Shown: piece by piece, positions 7,577-15,002 of the stretch
Position numbering within the stretch: position 1 is the first letter of the stretch
Layout of the letters: each line of letters begins with the position of its first letter
From: a virus
DNA: 54,137 nucleotides
Reading direction: 5' to 3' (one strand)
Virus record (IMG/VR): IMGVR_UViG_3300022074_000055
Coordinates: 1-54,137 of that record
Program-made: the position numbers and the translations under genes
Notes under the pieces: model-generated
Seen by the model: only the letters and a program-made list of their open reading frames with translations
Told to the model about the DNA's origin: nothing
The model's database searches: none

Positions 7577-7885
7577 ATGGGCAGTTGTGAAGTTAAAGTA
7601 AAATTAGAATTTACAGACGAAACAGAAGAAATACTTGGAGGGCAAGTTTTTATAAAAAACCCATTTGATACTGATGATGTGTTTGATGAAATTATGAAAC
7701 TTATTGATCATTTTAAAAGACTTCATTTAGACATTTGGGAATTTAATAAAGACTTTGAGTCCATATCTGCTCACATCACAATTGGCGAAGATCAAACAAT
7801 GGTAATGGAATTGTATAAAAGAAATGGCTTTGAAGAGGAAGATTTATGCAGAGTGATAATACCAGACAATCAGACAATGCATTAA
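7577..7885 (+). CDS. Protein of unknown function
   Basis: 102 residues, acidic, mixed alpha/beta composition (CEVKVKLEFTD, AHITIGED). The ribosome site is weak. It overlaps the next gene by 40 bases. No domain recognised. Confidence 0.55.
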   Translation: MGSCEVKVKLEFTDETEEILGGQVFIKNPFDTDDVFDEIMKLIDHFKRLHLDIWEFNKDFESISAHITIGEDQTMVMELYKRNGFEEEDLCRVIIPDNQTMH

Positions 7886-8091
7886 AAGAAGTGGCAAAAA
7901 TTTTTGAAACAATAGGTTGGGAAAAAAGACTGTGCGATTTAAGCAAAGAACAGGTTCTTGGAACAATAGCTAAAATACAGTCAATGAAGGGCTTAGAAGA
8001 TGAGTATACAGAACAAGGAGTATTGGAGTTACAACAAGAAGTCGAAGACAAGCTTCGTGACTTCTCCGATGACGACTACATACCATTTTGA
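7846..8091 (+). CDS. Small helical protein with SSB-like acidic C-terminal tip
   Basis: 81 residues with GAGGAA before the start. The body is helical (VAKIFETIGWEKR, SKEQVLGTIAKIQSM, VLELQQEVEDKL). It ends DFSDDDYIPF, very close to the DFDDDIPF tip by which bacterial SSB recruits its partner enzymes. There is no OB-fold, so this is not SSB itself. The tip may let the phage protein dock on host SSB-interacting proteins, or simply be shared by chance. It overlaps the nuclease gene by 23 bases. Confidence 0.6.
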   Translation: MQSDNTRQSDNALKEVAKIFETIGWEKRLCDLSKEQVLGTIAKIQSMKGLEDEYTEQGVLELQQEVEDKLRDFSDDDYIPF

Positions 8092-8788
8092 TCTGATTAA
8101 ACAAATAGCCGAACATATTGATCAGGGAATTGTTCAGGAAAATAACAAGAGAACTCCCAGAACATATATAGGAGGCTCCTCTCTTGGAAATGATTGCGCT
8201 CGTCAAGTCCAATACCGCTATATGCAAACTAAAAAAGATGAGGACTTTCAAGCCAGAACTCTTAGAATATTTGAATTCGGGCATCATATCGAGGATATGA
8301 TTGCTGGTTATTTAAAGAACGCTGGATTTGATTTAAGAACACATAGCACCAAAGGCGAACAATTTGGTTTCTCGGTAGCTGATGACCAGATTAAAGGTCA
8401 TATAGACGGTGTTATATGTGGAGGCCCTGTCAAGATGGACTATCCCTTCTTATGGGAATGTAAATCAGCTAACAGCAAAAAGTTTGGGGAATTTGTCCGT
8501 AAAGGCGTTACACAGGCTAACCCAACTTATGCAGCGCAATTAGCGCTTTATCAAACATACATGGATTTAATGGACTACCCAGCGCTATTTACCGTTATGA
8601 ATAAAGATACTTCAGAACTTTATTATGAGTTTGTTCCGTTCAACGCAGAACTAGCGCAAAAAATAAGCGACAGAGGAGTAGAAATAATAAAAGCCACAAG
8701 AGCAAATGAAATGCTACCTCGCATTGCAAATGAGCCAGATTATTTTACTTGCAAATTTTGTGACTATCGTAATACTTGTTGGACATAG
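8069..8788 (+). CDS. Cas4/RecB-like PD-(D/E)XK exonuclease with Fe-S cysteines
   Basis: 239 residues from ATG 8069, which fits the usual family N-terminus; an in-frame ATG at 8000 has AAGGG upstream but adds atypical sequence. Cys43 (SSLGNDCARQ) and C-terminal Cys228, Cys231 and Cys237 (CKFCDYRNTC) form the 1+3 cysteine set of Cas4/AddB iron-sulfur nucleases. GHIDGVI gives the active-site Asp, WECKSAN the Glu and Lys, and AAQLALYQTYM the QxxxY motif. It should resect DNA ends to feed the Sak4 annealing system. No CRISPR array or other cas gene is present. Confidence 0.8.
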   Translation: MTTTYHFDLIKQIAEHIDQGIVQENNKRTPRTYIGGSSLGNDCARQVQYRYMQTKKDEDFQARTLRIFEFGHHIEDMIAGYLKNAGFDLRTHSTKGEQFGFSVADDQIKGHIDGVICGGPVKMDYPFLWECKSANSKKFGEFVRKGVTQANPTYAAQLALYQTYMDLMDYPALFTVMNKDTSELYYEFVPFNAELAQKISDRGVEIIKATRANEMLPRIANEPDYFTCKFCDYRNTCWT

Positions 8789-8789
8789 A

Positions 8790-8822
8790 AAAAAGACGGC
8801 ACAGGAGAGTGCCGCCTTTTTT
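8790..8822 (+). terminator. Rho-independent terminator
   Basis: AAAAAAGACGGCAC and GTGCCGCCTTTTTT form a long stem (one A-C mismatch) around AGGAGA, with a T run at the 3' end and an A run at the 5' end, so it could act on both strands. It follows the nuclease gene and precedes the primase-helicase leader. The CA-repeat ACACACACA begins right after the T run. Confidence 0.85.
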
Positions 8823-8855
8823 ACACACACAACGCATTTAGAAAGGACAAGATAA

Positions 8856-8900
8856 ATGCATATAAGGACAAATGAAGAAAACCTTACAGGTACAATATAA
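8856..8900 (+). CDS. 14-residue leader peptide coupled to the primase-helicase gene
   Basis: AAAGGAC precedes ATG 8856, which opens MHIRTNEENLTGTI and stops at TAA 8898-8900, overlapping the ATG of the next gene. The large gene has only a weak site of its own (ACAGG), so translation of this peptide probably delivers ribosomes to it. The sequence has no run of rare or repeated codons pointing to classical attenuation. Confidence 0.45.
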   Translation: MHIRTNEENLTGTI

Positions 8901-11068
8901 TGCGTATTGCACCCTTTGACAACACTAAATCTAGTGATCCGCGTTATTTAGTGGAACATATTAGCGACAGTGTTCCATCTCATGTTCAGGTACAAACGCT
9001 AAAAGATACTTTTCCAAATGGAATCATTCGGGGCAATGTTTTTTACATTGGCTCAATGTATGGTGAACGTGGCGAATCTATGAAAATAGACATTAATCCT
9101 AGTAGCCAAAACTTCATGCGCGGTCAGGACTTCAACGGAGGCACTGGTGTCGGGGGTATTGTAAAGATACTTATGGAAGCACGAGGCATGAAGCTGCATG
9201 AAATAAAAGATATGTTCGGGTCTTACCTGGAAACAGCGCCAGTAAGAACGCGAACAAATTCATCCAGCACTACTCCTCCTTGGTTACAAAACCCAGTAAA
9301 CCAGCAGCCACAAGAAAATGTTCGGATTAAAACCACCATTGATATCAATACTGCTTATACGCAGGAATGGAATTATATTAGCAAAGATGGCGAAATAATA
9401 TGTTCAGTTAGGCGTTATGATATTGAGGGTAAGAAAGAATTTAGACCATTCCTACCAAACAATACCTATTCCAAAGCACCTGAAGTTAGGCCACTTTACA
9501 ATATCCCGAACATATTAAATGCCAAGCAAGTCATATGGGTAGAAGGCGAGAAGTGTGCTGAAGCTTTAATTCAATCGGGGTATGTAGCAACTTGCACATT
9601 GGGAGGGGCTGGTGCATTAACTAGAAACAACTCCCATAAGTATGATTTCACGCCACTCAGGGGAAAAGAAGTTATTTTATGGCCTGATAATGACGAAGCT
9701 GGTAAGCGCTTGGCTGAAATTGTTCGGGATATGTGTGTGGATGTTCAGGCTTCCTCAGTAACAATGCTTAAGCCACCATTTGATAAACCAGAAAAATGGG
9801 ACTCAGCAGACGCAATAGCCGAACAATTTGATATAAAGGCGTTCATTGATAAAAATTCCCAGTTCAAAACCAGAAGTATTAATCTTCTCGATGATAGCTT
9901 ACTTATTGATCGTTTCAGTGGGAAAGCGCCTGTTCAAGATTTCTTAATAGATAGTACGTTCCCATTGGGCATACCGATTATATTCTCTGCGGCTGGAGAT
10001 GCTGGTAAAGGCATGATGACCTTAGACCTTGGTATGAAAGTATCTTCTGGTTTCCCCATGCAAAATGCATTTGGCGGTATCGTTAAAGAGCATGGTGACG
10101 TTGTTATATTTACCGCAGAAGATGATGAGTCAGAAGTTCACAGACGTATCGAGAGAATGGATCCGTTTGAAAATAGAAGAACATTCAAGCATAAGCTTCA
10201 TATTGTGCCATTGCCTAATGTAGGCGGTACATTCCCCATACTTAGCGAAATAAATGGCGAGTACATTGTCTCAGAAGAATTTAATCGTATCCATGACCAG
10301 ATGTTACAAATGGAAAACTTAAAATTAGTTGTGTTTGACCCACTTGCGTCTTTTGTTCACGCTGATGTGAATTCTGACCCTGCGGCAGGGGCTGCCTTTA
10401 CTGGTCTTATGGCTAGGGTCGCAACAGAAACAGGGGCAAGTATTATAGTATGTCACCATATGACTAAATCGGGCGATAAGCCTGTGTCATCACCAGAGCA
10501 AGCCCGTAATCTTATTCGGGGTACTTCTGCATTGGTTGATGGTGTGCGCTCGGCATTTGCCCTATGGCAAGTCGAGGAAGGAGAGGCTAAAAAAAGATGT
10601 TCTGCTCTCGGCATAGGTTACGTCAGAAACATATGTTTTGATGGTGCTATAGTGAAGTCCAACGGACCAGCAGAAAGAAAAATACGAAAATTTGTTCGGG
10701 ATTTAGACAGCGGTTTGCTGGTAGATAATACACAAGCACTAGAGGCGGTAGAAACATCTAATGAGCGAGATGTTAAGCTAAACGCTCTATATAACTGGAT
10801 TGAGTTATGTGAGCGTAATGGTCGGGCTTTATGTCAAAAGACAGGAGCTGATTCAATCATAGAACGATTGGATGATGCAAACGCACCAACTACATTACAA
10901 AACATCTCTCAGGCAACAATAGATAGATATGTTCGGGAATTAATACAGACAAGGCGTATTGCGAAGTATTCATTCACGGCAACAGGAGGTAGTAAATGGC
11001 TTGGAACCACACAAGGCGTAATGTCTAATGGCGAATATCAAGCGGTTACTGCAAGAGACAATGCATAA
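8900..11068 (+). CDS. TOPRIM primase-like / RepA-type helicase fusion
   Basis: 722 residues. The N-terminal part has a MGRG-like FMRGQDFNGGTG segment. A TOPRIM domain follows, with WVEGEKCAEAL near 213 and WPDNDEAGKR near 262. From about 355 there is a RecA-fold ATPase of the RepA/AAA_25 kind: SAAGDAGKGMM as Walker A, LVVFDPLASF near 475 as Walker B, and IIVCHHMTK near 517. A C-terminal winged helix (SQATIDRYVRELIQT) is near 665. It should unwind and prime the replicating genome. As no phage DNA polymerase is present, it would act with host polymerase III. Five TGTTCGGG or CCCGAACA octamers lie within this gene. Confidence 0.8.
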   Translation: MRIAPFDNTKSSDPRYLVEHISDSVPSHVQVQTLKDTFPNGIIRGNVFYIGSMYGERGESMKIDINPSSQNFMRGQDFNGGTGVGGIVKILMEARGMKLHEIKDMFGSYLETAPVRTRTNSSSTTPPWLQNPVNQQPQENVRIKTTIDINTAYTQEWNYISKDGEIICSVRRYDIEGKKEFRPFLPNNTYSKAPEVRPLYNIPNILNAKQVIWVEGEKCAEALIQSGYVATCTLGGAGALTRNNSHKYDFTPLRGKEVILWPDNDEAGKRLAEIVRDMCVDVQASSVTMLKPPFDKPEKWDSADAIAEQFDIKAFIDKNSQFKTRSINLLDDSLLIDRFSGKAPVQDFLIDSTFPLGIPIIFSAAGDAGKGMMTLDLGMKVSSGFPMQNAFGGIVKEHGDVVIFTAEDDESEVHRRIERMDPFENRRTFKHKLHIVPLPNVGGTFPILSEINGEYIVSEEFNRIHDQMLQMENLKLVVFDPLASFVHADVNSDPAAGAAFTGLMARVATETGASIIVCHHMTKSGDKPVSSPEQARNLIRGTSALVDGVRSAFALWQVEEGEAKKRCSALGIGYVRNICFDGAIVKSNGPAERKIRKFVRDLDSGLLVDNTQALEAVETSNERDVKLNALYNWIELCERNGRALCQKTGADSIIERLDDANAPTTLQNISQATIDRYVRELIQTRRIAKYSFTATGGSKWLGTTQGVMSNGEYQAVTARDNA

Positions 11069-11114
11069 TAAAAATTTTTTTTATCCCAATGCGTCAACTT
11101 TTTATAAAGCTAGG

Positions 11115-11143
11115 TTATAGTTAGTTATACCTTGAGGTATAAT
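11115..11143 (+). promoter_or_regulatory. Promoter whose -10 is covered by an 18-base palindrome
   Basis: TTATACCT-TG-AGGTATAA (11125-11142) is a perfect inverted repeat with 8-base arms. Its right arm contains most of the -10 box TATAAT (11138-11143). The -35 at the right spacing is weak (TTATAG, 11115-11120). A protein binding the palindrome would block the promoter of the 11177 gene. The palindrome differs from the GAAA-N4-TTTC operators, so a second regulator is implied. Confidence 0.55.
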
Positions 11144-11176
11144 ACAATTGAAATATAACATTGAAAGGGCAAAGAA

Positions 11177-11623
11177 ATGTTAAAAGTATTAGTAAGAGAA
11201 ACAGAATATCAATTTGATGATGACTCAACAGGAGATTCGCCTGATGATAATAGTATCATATCAAATTTTACGAGAAGAAAAATAAATCAAAACATTAGTA
11301 GATGGAGACTTGATCCTGAAAGAAATCCAGAAAATGAATGTTGGGTTTCTTACAGAAAAGTTATTAAAGATAACAGATTTCATAAAAATGATTTAATGGT
11401 GTTGGCTCAATTTCTTCAAGAAATGTATTTAAAAGCTTTAGCAAATCGTGATGAGGCCATAAAAGAAATACGATCTTGGTCACATTATGATGATGATTGT
11501 GAAGGTATGTTTATTCATCCTAAAAAAAGCGAAAAACTTTTATTAGAAGTAAACAAAGAACAGCATAATGATATGATGCACGACTTAGAAGCTTTAGGTA
11601 TGGCTTATGCTACAATTAGGTAA
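11177..11623 (+). CDS. Protein of unknown function
   Basis: 148 residues, preceded by GAAAGGGCAAAG. Acidic N-terminus (FDDDSTGDSPDD) followed by mixed helical sequence with WRLDPERNPENECW and a KNDLMVLAQFLQEMYLKAL helix. The stop overlaps the next start. No domain recognised; in operon with the DUF6378-like gene. Confidence 0.6.
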   Translation: MLKVLVRETEYQFDDDSTGDSPDDNSIISNFTRRKINQNISRWRLDPERNPENECWVSYRKVIKDNRFHKNDLMVLAQFLQEMYLKALANRDEAIKEIRSWSHYDDDCEGMFIHPKKSEKLLLEVNKEQHNDMMHDLEALGMAYATIR

Positions 11624-12051
11624 TGATGCTTAACATTATCGCTAAATACGCTCACGAAAGAGATGATATACCAGATGGCTATACAAGAAGACTCTTGTAT
11701 GGTCATCATGGTGCTAAAGGATATGTAGTTGATTATAAGGAGGTCGTAATGGACGAAAAAGACTATGAGGGCAAGCCTAGATATTATTTTTTAGATAAAG
11801 CAGAGGAATATATCGGAGGGCCTAGAAATAAACAATATGGTGATGCTAGGGAAAACTTCTATAGAATATCTCAGATACTCAACGCTATACTCGAAGACAA
11901 ACTAAAGTCTAAGCTAACAGAAGAAGATGTTGCTCAAATATCTATCGGGATTAAGTTAGCGCGGTTAAGACACACACCAGACCATGAAGACTCATGGATT
12001 GATATAGCTGGTTATGCGGCTCTTGGAGGAGAAGTCTCTTGCGAAGAATAA
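11623..12051 (+). CDS. DUF6378-like protein
   Basis: 142 residues. The C-terminal two thirds carry the DUF6378 pattern: KAEEYIGGPRNKQYGDARE, then DVAQISIGIKLARLRHTPDH and DSWIDIAGYAALGGE. The fold is probably an all-helical nucleotide-handling fold like MazG, but no activity is established. Two starts are possible: ATG 11623 overlapping the previous stop, or ATG 11749, which has the stronger site AAGGAGG and begins just before the domain. The 42 extra codons are open and protein-like, so both forms may be made. Confidence 0.7.
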   Translation: MMLNIIAKYAHERDDIPDGYTRRLLYGHHGAKGYVVDYKEVVMDEKDYEGKPRYYFLDKAEEYIGGPRNKQYGDARENFYRISQILNAILEDKLKSKLTEEDVAQISIGIKLARLRHTPDHEDSWIDIAGYAALGGEVSCEE

Positions 12052-12227
12052 AGCACGGGACAGAAGATTTAAGAGAATTTAAAACCGAACAATTTAGTAT
12101 GTTTGAAAAACCGCAGCAGGAACCGCTGCACAAAGAGAAGAAATGTTCGGATTGTACCAGCTTAAAAGCTTGGTTCTCGATAGACTTTGGAAAAACATGG
12201 CAATGTAAAGGGCATAAAAAATGGTAA
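12039..12227 (+). CDS. Small putative zinc-binding protein, TTG start
   Basis: 62 residues. The TTG at 12039 is chosen because GGAGGAG lies 7 bases before it, inside the end of the previous gene. The C-terminal half has KCSDCTSL and WQCKGHKKW, a possible C-x2-C...C-x-G-H metal site. Function unknown. Confidence 0.6.
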   Translation: MRRIKHGTEDLREFKTEQFSMFEKPQQEPLHKEKKCSDCTSLKAWFSIDFGKTWQCKGHKKW

Positions 12228-12595
12228 CTAAAGAAACAGAAAAAATAGATACAGTTGAATTATATTTATTAGAAAGAAGAAAAATAAAATTAAATAAGAA
12301 AAATTTGAAAAATAAACGAGATTATGAAAAAAAAAGACAAAGAGCAGAAAGACGCAATCATCACTTGAATTTATATAAGATAGCAAAGGGATGTCATAAT
12401 TGCGGGTATAAAGAACATCCAATAGCTCTTTATTTCTTCCATACATATAATGACAGAAATGTTGGAATATCGTCTGCTTTGTTTAATTGTACGATAAAAA
12501 AACTATTCAAAGAAATACGCAAGACAAAGCTTACTTGCGCTAATTGCACATCTATCTTTACAGCACAAAGACGTAAGGAGTATTACAATGTTTGA
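12221..12595 (+). CDS. HNH endonuclease-like protein, possibly degenerate
   Basis: 124 residues, very Lys-rich in the N-terminal half (coil of RRKIKLNKKNLKNKR type). The C-terminal part has CHNCGYKEHPIALYFFH and KLTCANC, the two zinc CxxC knuckles of a phage HNH family. In the family as I remember it the central motif is FDHI and the last knuckle is followed by His (CANCH). Here they read FFHTY and CANCTS, so catalytic residues may be missing. It overlaps both neighbours by a few bases, as a resident gene rather than a homing insertion. Confidence 0.6.
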   Translation: MVTKETEKIDTVELYLLERRKIKLNKKNLKNKRDYEKKRQRAERRNHHLNLYKIAKGCHNCGYKEHPIALYFFHTYNDRNVGISSALFNCTIKKLFKEIRKTKLTCANCTSIFTAQRRKEYYNV

Positions 12596-13010
12596 AGCAG
12601 CAATTACATGCCTTGCTCTTAATGTGTACTTTGAAGCCCGTAATCAACCCATGATAGGGCAAATAGCAGTAGCACAAGTGGTTATGCACAGAGTGTACGA
12701 TGAACGCTACCCTAATGACGTTTGTGAGGTCGTAGAACAGGGGCAAAGATACTCCTGGGATAAAAGTAAACTTGTTCGGGATAAATGCCAGTTTTCATGG
12801 TTCTGTGACGGGAAATCAGATAAACCTACAGACATGTATGCATGGCAAAAAGCCAGAATGATAGCCTCTGGAGTATATCGAGGTGCGCTATATGATGTGG
12901 TAGATCGGGCTACTCATTATCATTCAGTTGACGTATTACCAAGCTGGTCAGAGAGCAAACAGTATATAGTTCGGATCAATGATCATGTGTTCTATAGATG
13001 GGAAAAATAA
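12588..13010 (+). CDS. Cell wall hydrolase, SleB / Hydrolase_2 family
   Basis: 140 residues. Glu16 in LALNVYFEARNQP is the expected catalytic Glu of the SleB fold. FSWFCDG, AWQKARMIASGV and the DRATHYH segment also match the family. It should cleave peptidoglycan, probably as a lytic transglycosylase. There is no signal peptide. With the GH24 lysozyme at 2936 it gives the phage two muralytic enzymes: one beside the ejection genes, and this one in the early/middle region. A TGTTCGGG octamer lies in codons for LVRD. Confidence 0.8.
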   Translation: MFEAAITCLALNVYFEARNQPMIGQIAVAQVVMHRVYDERYPNDVCEVVEQGQRYSWDKSKLVRDKCQFSWFCDGKSDKPTDMYAWQKARMIASGVYRGALYDVVDRATHYHSVDVLPSWSESKQYIVRINDHVFYRWEK

Positions 13011-13020
13011 GGAAATTTAT

Positions 13021-13122
13021 ATGTTTATTAACTTTATAAAAAAGGTCTTTCGCTTTTTTACAAAAGGCTCAAATAGAAAAGATTTAAGTGTAAAAGTATC
13101 GGGTGTTAGTAACAAAAAATAG
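13021..13122 (+). CDS. 33-residue basic peptide
   Basis: AAGGAAAT precedes ATG 13021. The peptide MFINFIKKVFRFFTKGS... is amphipathic and basic, so it could bind membrane or nucleic acid. It is short, and the call rests on position directly after the cell wall hydrolase and the ribosome site. Confidence 0.4.
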   Translation: MFINFIKKVFRFFTKGSNRKDLSVKVSGVSNKK

Positions 13123-13304
13123 GTATCAGTGTCAATGAGGGTGTGATACCAGTGTCAGTGATACCTCAATAAAATCAATAGGTTAAGGTAAAAGGAATCA
13201 GTTAAAGTAAAATGAATGACACCAACGCTAAGTCATTGAAAACAAACAAGGTATCATTGGTGTCACTGGTGTCATATATATATATATGTGGGGGTAGTGA
13301 TACC
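13122..13304 (+). repeat. GGTRTCA iteron cluster: candidate origin or packaging site
   Basis: Eight copies of GGTRTCA or its complement lie at 13122, 13144, 13159, 13217, 13250, 13259, 13268 and 13298. Two AGTGTCA variants are at 13128 and 13151. Three direct copies at 9-base steps (13250-13274) run into a TA tract (13274-13287) and then a GGGGTA-GTGA-TACCCC hairpin (13291-13306). Iterons beside an AT-rich stretch are typical of replication origins. The position just before the small terminase gene also fits a pac site, and a transcription operator is a third option. Confidence 0.6.
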
Positions 13305-13341
13305 CCACACATATATTAAGTAAAAAGAGGAGCAAAATAAA

Positions 13342-13878
13342 ATGCCAAAAGCAGGGCAAAGTTTAACTAAGGAGCAGAGTCTTGCACATATGAAAAGACT
13401 CACTCCACAACATCAAAAGTTTCTAGATAACTATATGTATCGGGATATGACACAAACCGCATCAGCAAGAGAAGCGGGGTACGCTAACCCGTCTGTCGCT
13501 GCTGTTAGGCTTCTGCGGAACGCTGTCGTCCAAGAGCGATTGGAAGAAATGAGGCTGGAGGCTAAAGCTAAGTTCGGGGTAACAGTTGATAAGTCTGTTC
13601 GGGACTTACTGAAGCTTAGAGATGAAGCTTGGCAGTTAGGTAAGTTCGGGGAAGCAATACGCGCTGAAGAGCTACGTTTGAAGGCCACAGGGCTACTTAT
13701 AAATAAAAGCCACATAACACACGAAGATGTATCGGGCTTAACTAAGGAGCAAATGCTTGAAAAGCTTGATGAATTCAGGCGTTTGGCAGATAGCAGAATG
13801 AAAAACATCACGCCCGTTGAAGGAGAGGCACAAGAGATAGTGCCTGATACAGAAATACCCACTATATCTAGTGATTAA
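13342..13878 (+). CDS. terS: Terminase small subunit
   Basis: 178 residues with AGAGGAGC upstream. The N-terminal part has LTPQHQKFLDNYMYR, TASAREAGYANPSVAAVRLL and NAVVQERLEEM, the helix-turn-helix of Terminase_2 small subunits. The rest is helical for oligomerisation, and the C-terminal tail is charged. It should recognise viral DNA and load it onto the large subunit. Unusually, the large subunit gene lies 6.7 kb downstream, beyond an accessory island. Two AGTTCGGGG and one TGTTCGGG octamer lie in this gene. Confidence 0.8.
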   Translation: MPKAGQSLTKEQSLAHMKRLTPQHQKFLDNYMYRDMTQTASAREAGYANPSVAAVRLLRNAVVQERLEEMRLEAKAKFGVTVDKSVRDLLKLRDEAWQLGKFGEAIRAEELRLKATGLLINKSHITHEDVSGLTKEQMLEKLDEFRRLADSRMKNITPVEGEAQEIVPDTEIPTISSD

Positions 13879-14303
13879 CCTTGTTCTCCCAGAGAGACGC
13901 TCTGGATATGTTCGGAGGTCGCCCTAGAGCCGCATCGAGGCATAGATCGGAATATGTTCGGGTTATGGTCATCGTGGTTCGGGTTCGCCCTGGGCGGAGC
14001 CGCTGGTAAACCCGAAGAAATGTTCGGGTTCGGGGCGCCCTCCGCCTGGGCTGCTGCTGAATCATCGGGGTCTTACCTGGATGCAACTTCGGGATCTGAA
14101 CAAATGTTCGGGATTATCCGCTGCCTGCCAGGTAAAACACAATATCTTGTGCTGCAGATCTGCTGACCCCCCTGGCTGCCGTGCTGCAGCAACTACTTCT
14201 TGGGAGTTAACCAGAACAATTGTTCGTCGAGCCCTGGGCCTGGGTGCTGCTCTCCCTAGTCCCGCAGCCAAGAAACTTTTTTTTATTCTTTTGTTTTTTT
14301 TAT
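13879..14303 (+). promoter_or_regulatory. GC-rich, repeat-bearing intergenic region before P2
   Basis: This stretch has no credible gene and is much richer in G+C than its surroundings. A hairpin CCAGAG-AGACG-CTCTGG follows the terS stop. TGTTCGGG occurs at 13955, 14021 and 14105, with further TTCGGG copies between. Several GCAGC/GCTGC elements can pair. The palindrome GAACAATTGTTC is at 14214-14225, about 79 bases before the -35 of P2. A T-rich tract (14275-14303) leads into the promoter. Short open frames on both strands here have no ribosome sites and arise from the GC content. Confidence 0.6.
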
Positions 14304-14353
14304 TTGACATACGAAATAGACTTCACTATATATTATATATGAAACACATTTCA
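14304..14353 (+). promoter_or_regulatory. Promoter P2 with two GAAA-N4-TTTC-type operators
   Basis: TTGACA (14304-14309), 17 bases, then TATATA (14327-14332). The spacer has GAAATAGACTTC (14313-14324, one mismatch to GAAA-N4-TTTC). A perfect 14-base copy TGAAACACATTTCA (14340-14353) lies at the start of the transcript and runs into CACACA and the AGGAG site of the 14371 gene. The second site could be a DNA operator or an RNA hairpin. Confidence 0.75.
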
Positions 14354-14370
14354 CACACAGGAGAAAAGAA

Positions 14371-14700
14371 ATGAATTATATAGAAAAACTTATTGAAGAA
14401 TTAAATGAATGTGATCAAAGCATTCTATGGGATGACTCTTCAGATAAGCATGATCTTACCCCATCTATTACGTTCAACGCTGGAGACACAGAAGATGGTC
14501 ACAATTTAGTTCAACTGTTTGCTTTTGAAACAAAAGAACAAGCAGAATTAGAGCAGTTAGATGTCTATGGAATTGATTTTGCTAAAGATGGGGATTTTAC
14601 TTATTCCAAATGGCACGGCAACAGTCGTCACGAAGCAATTCAAAGGGCATTAGTTATTGCACAAGATTTGCAAAAATTCGTTGAGGGAGAAAAGAAATGA
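14371..14700 (+). CDS. Accessory protein of unknown function
   Basis: 109 residues, first gene of the P2 operon, with AGGAGAAAAG upstream. Acidic, with helices at both ends and a central SITFNAGDTEDGHNLVQLFA strand region. It overlaps the next start by 4 bases. No recognised domain. Confidence 0.65.
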   Translation: MNYIEKLIEELNECDQSILWDDSSDKHDLTPSITFNAGDTEDGHNLVQLFAFETKEQAELEQLDVYGIDFAKDGDFTYSKWHGNSRHEAIQRALVIAQDLQKFVEGEKK

Positions 14701-14990
14701 GTAAATTTAATTCGTATGTAGATTTAACAGATAAAGGCGTTCTTTATTTGTGCAAATGGAACGATTCAATTGTAGAAATACATAATGAAGAAACCTTAAA
14801 AGACACATATTCAAACACTAATCTATTTACTGATCCAGATGGTATTTTCCATAATTTTGATTTGTTAAACCAAGTTAGTGTTGAAAATGATTTGACGCTT
14901 AAAAATTATTTGGAGTTATCCCAAAGTAATGAAAACTATTTAAGTAAAGAATTTGTTTGTGACAATATGCAAATTACAAGAATTTCTTGA
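14697..14990 (+). CDS. Accessory protein of unknown function
   Basis: 97 residues, ATG overlapping the previous stop, GAGGGAG upstream. Acidic, Asn-rich, with an N-terminal strand-rich part (GVLYLCKWNDSIVEIHN). No recognised domain. Confidence 0.6.
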   Translation: MSKFNSYVDLTDKGVLYLCKWNDSIVEIHNEETLKDTYSNTNLFTDPDGIFHNFDLLNQVSVENDLTLKNYLELSQSNENYLSKEFVCDNMQITRIS

Positions 14991-15002
14991 AGGGAAATAA
15001 AA

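Noticed and set aside
8069-8788. Cas4-like nuclease as part of a CRISPR system
   Set aside because: No repeat-spacer array and no other cas gene. Phage Cas4-like nucleases commonly serve recombination.
14228-14290. Possible terminator with GCTGC/GCAGC stem before the T tract
   Set aside because: The stem and T run are separated by CAAGAAAC and the loop is long, so it is not a convincing intrinsic terminator.
13954-14374. Several short open frames on both strands in the GC-rich spacer
   Set aside because: No ribosome sites, odd composition (Cys, Arg, Pro), and they cross promoter P2 and its operators. The region is better read as regulatory.
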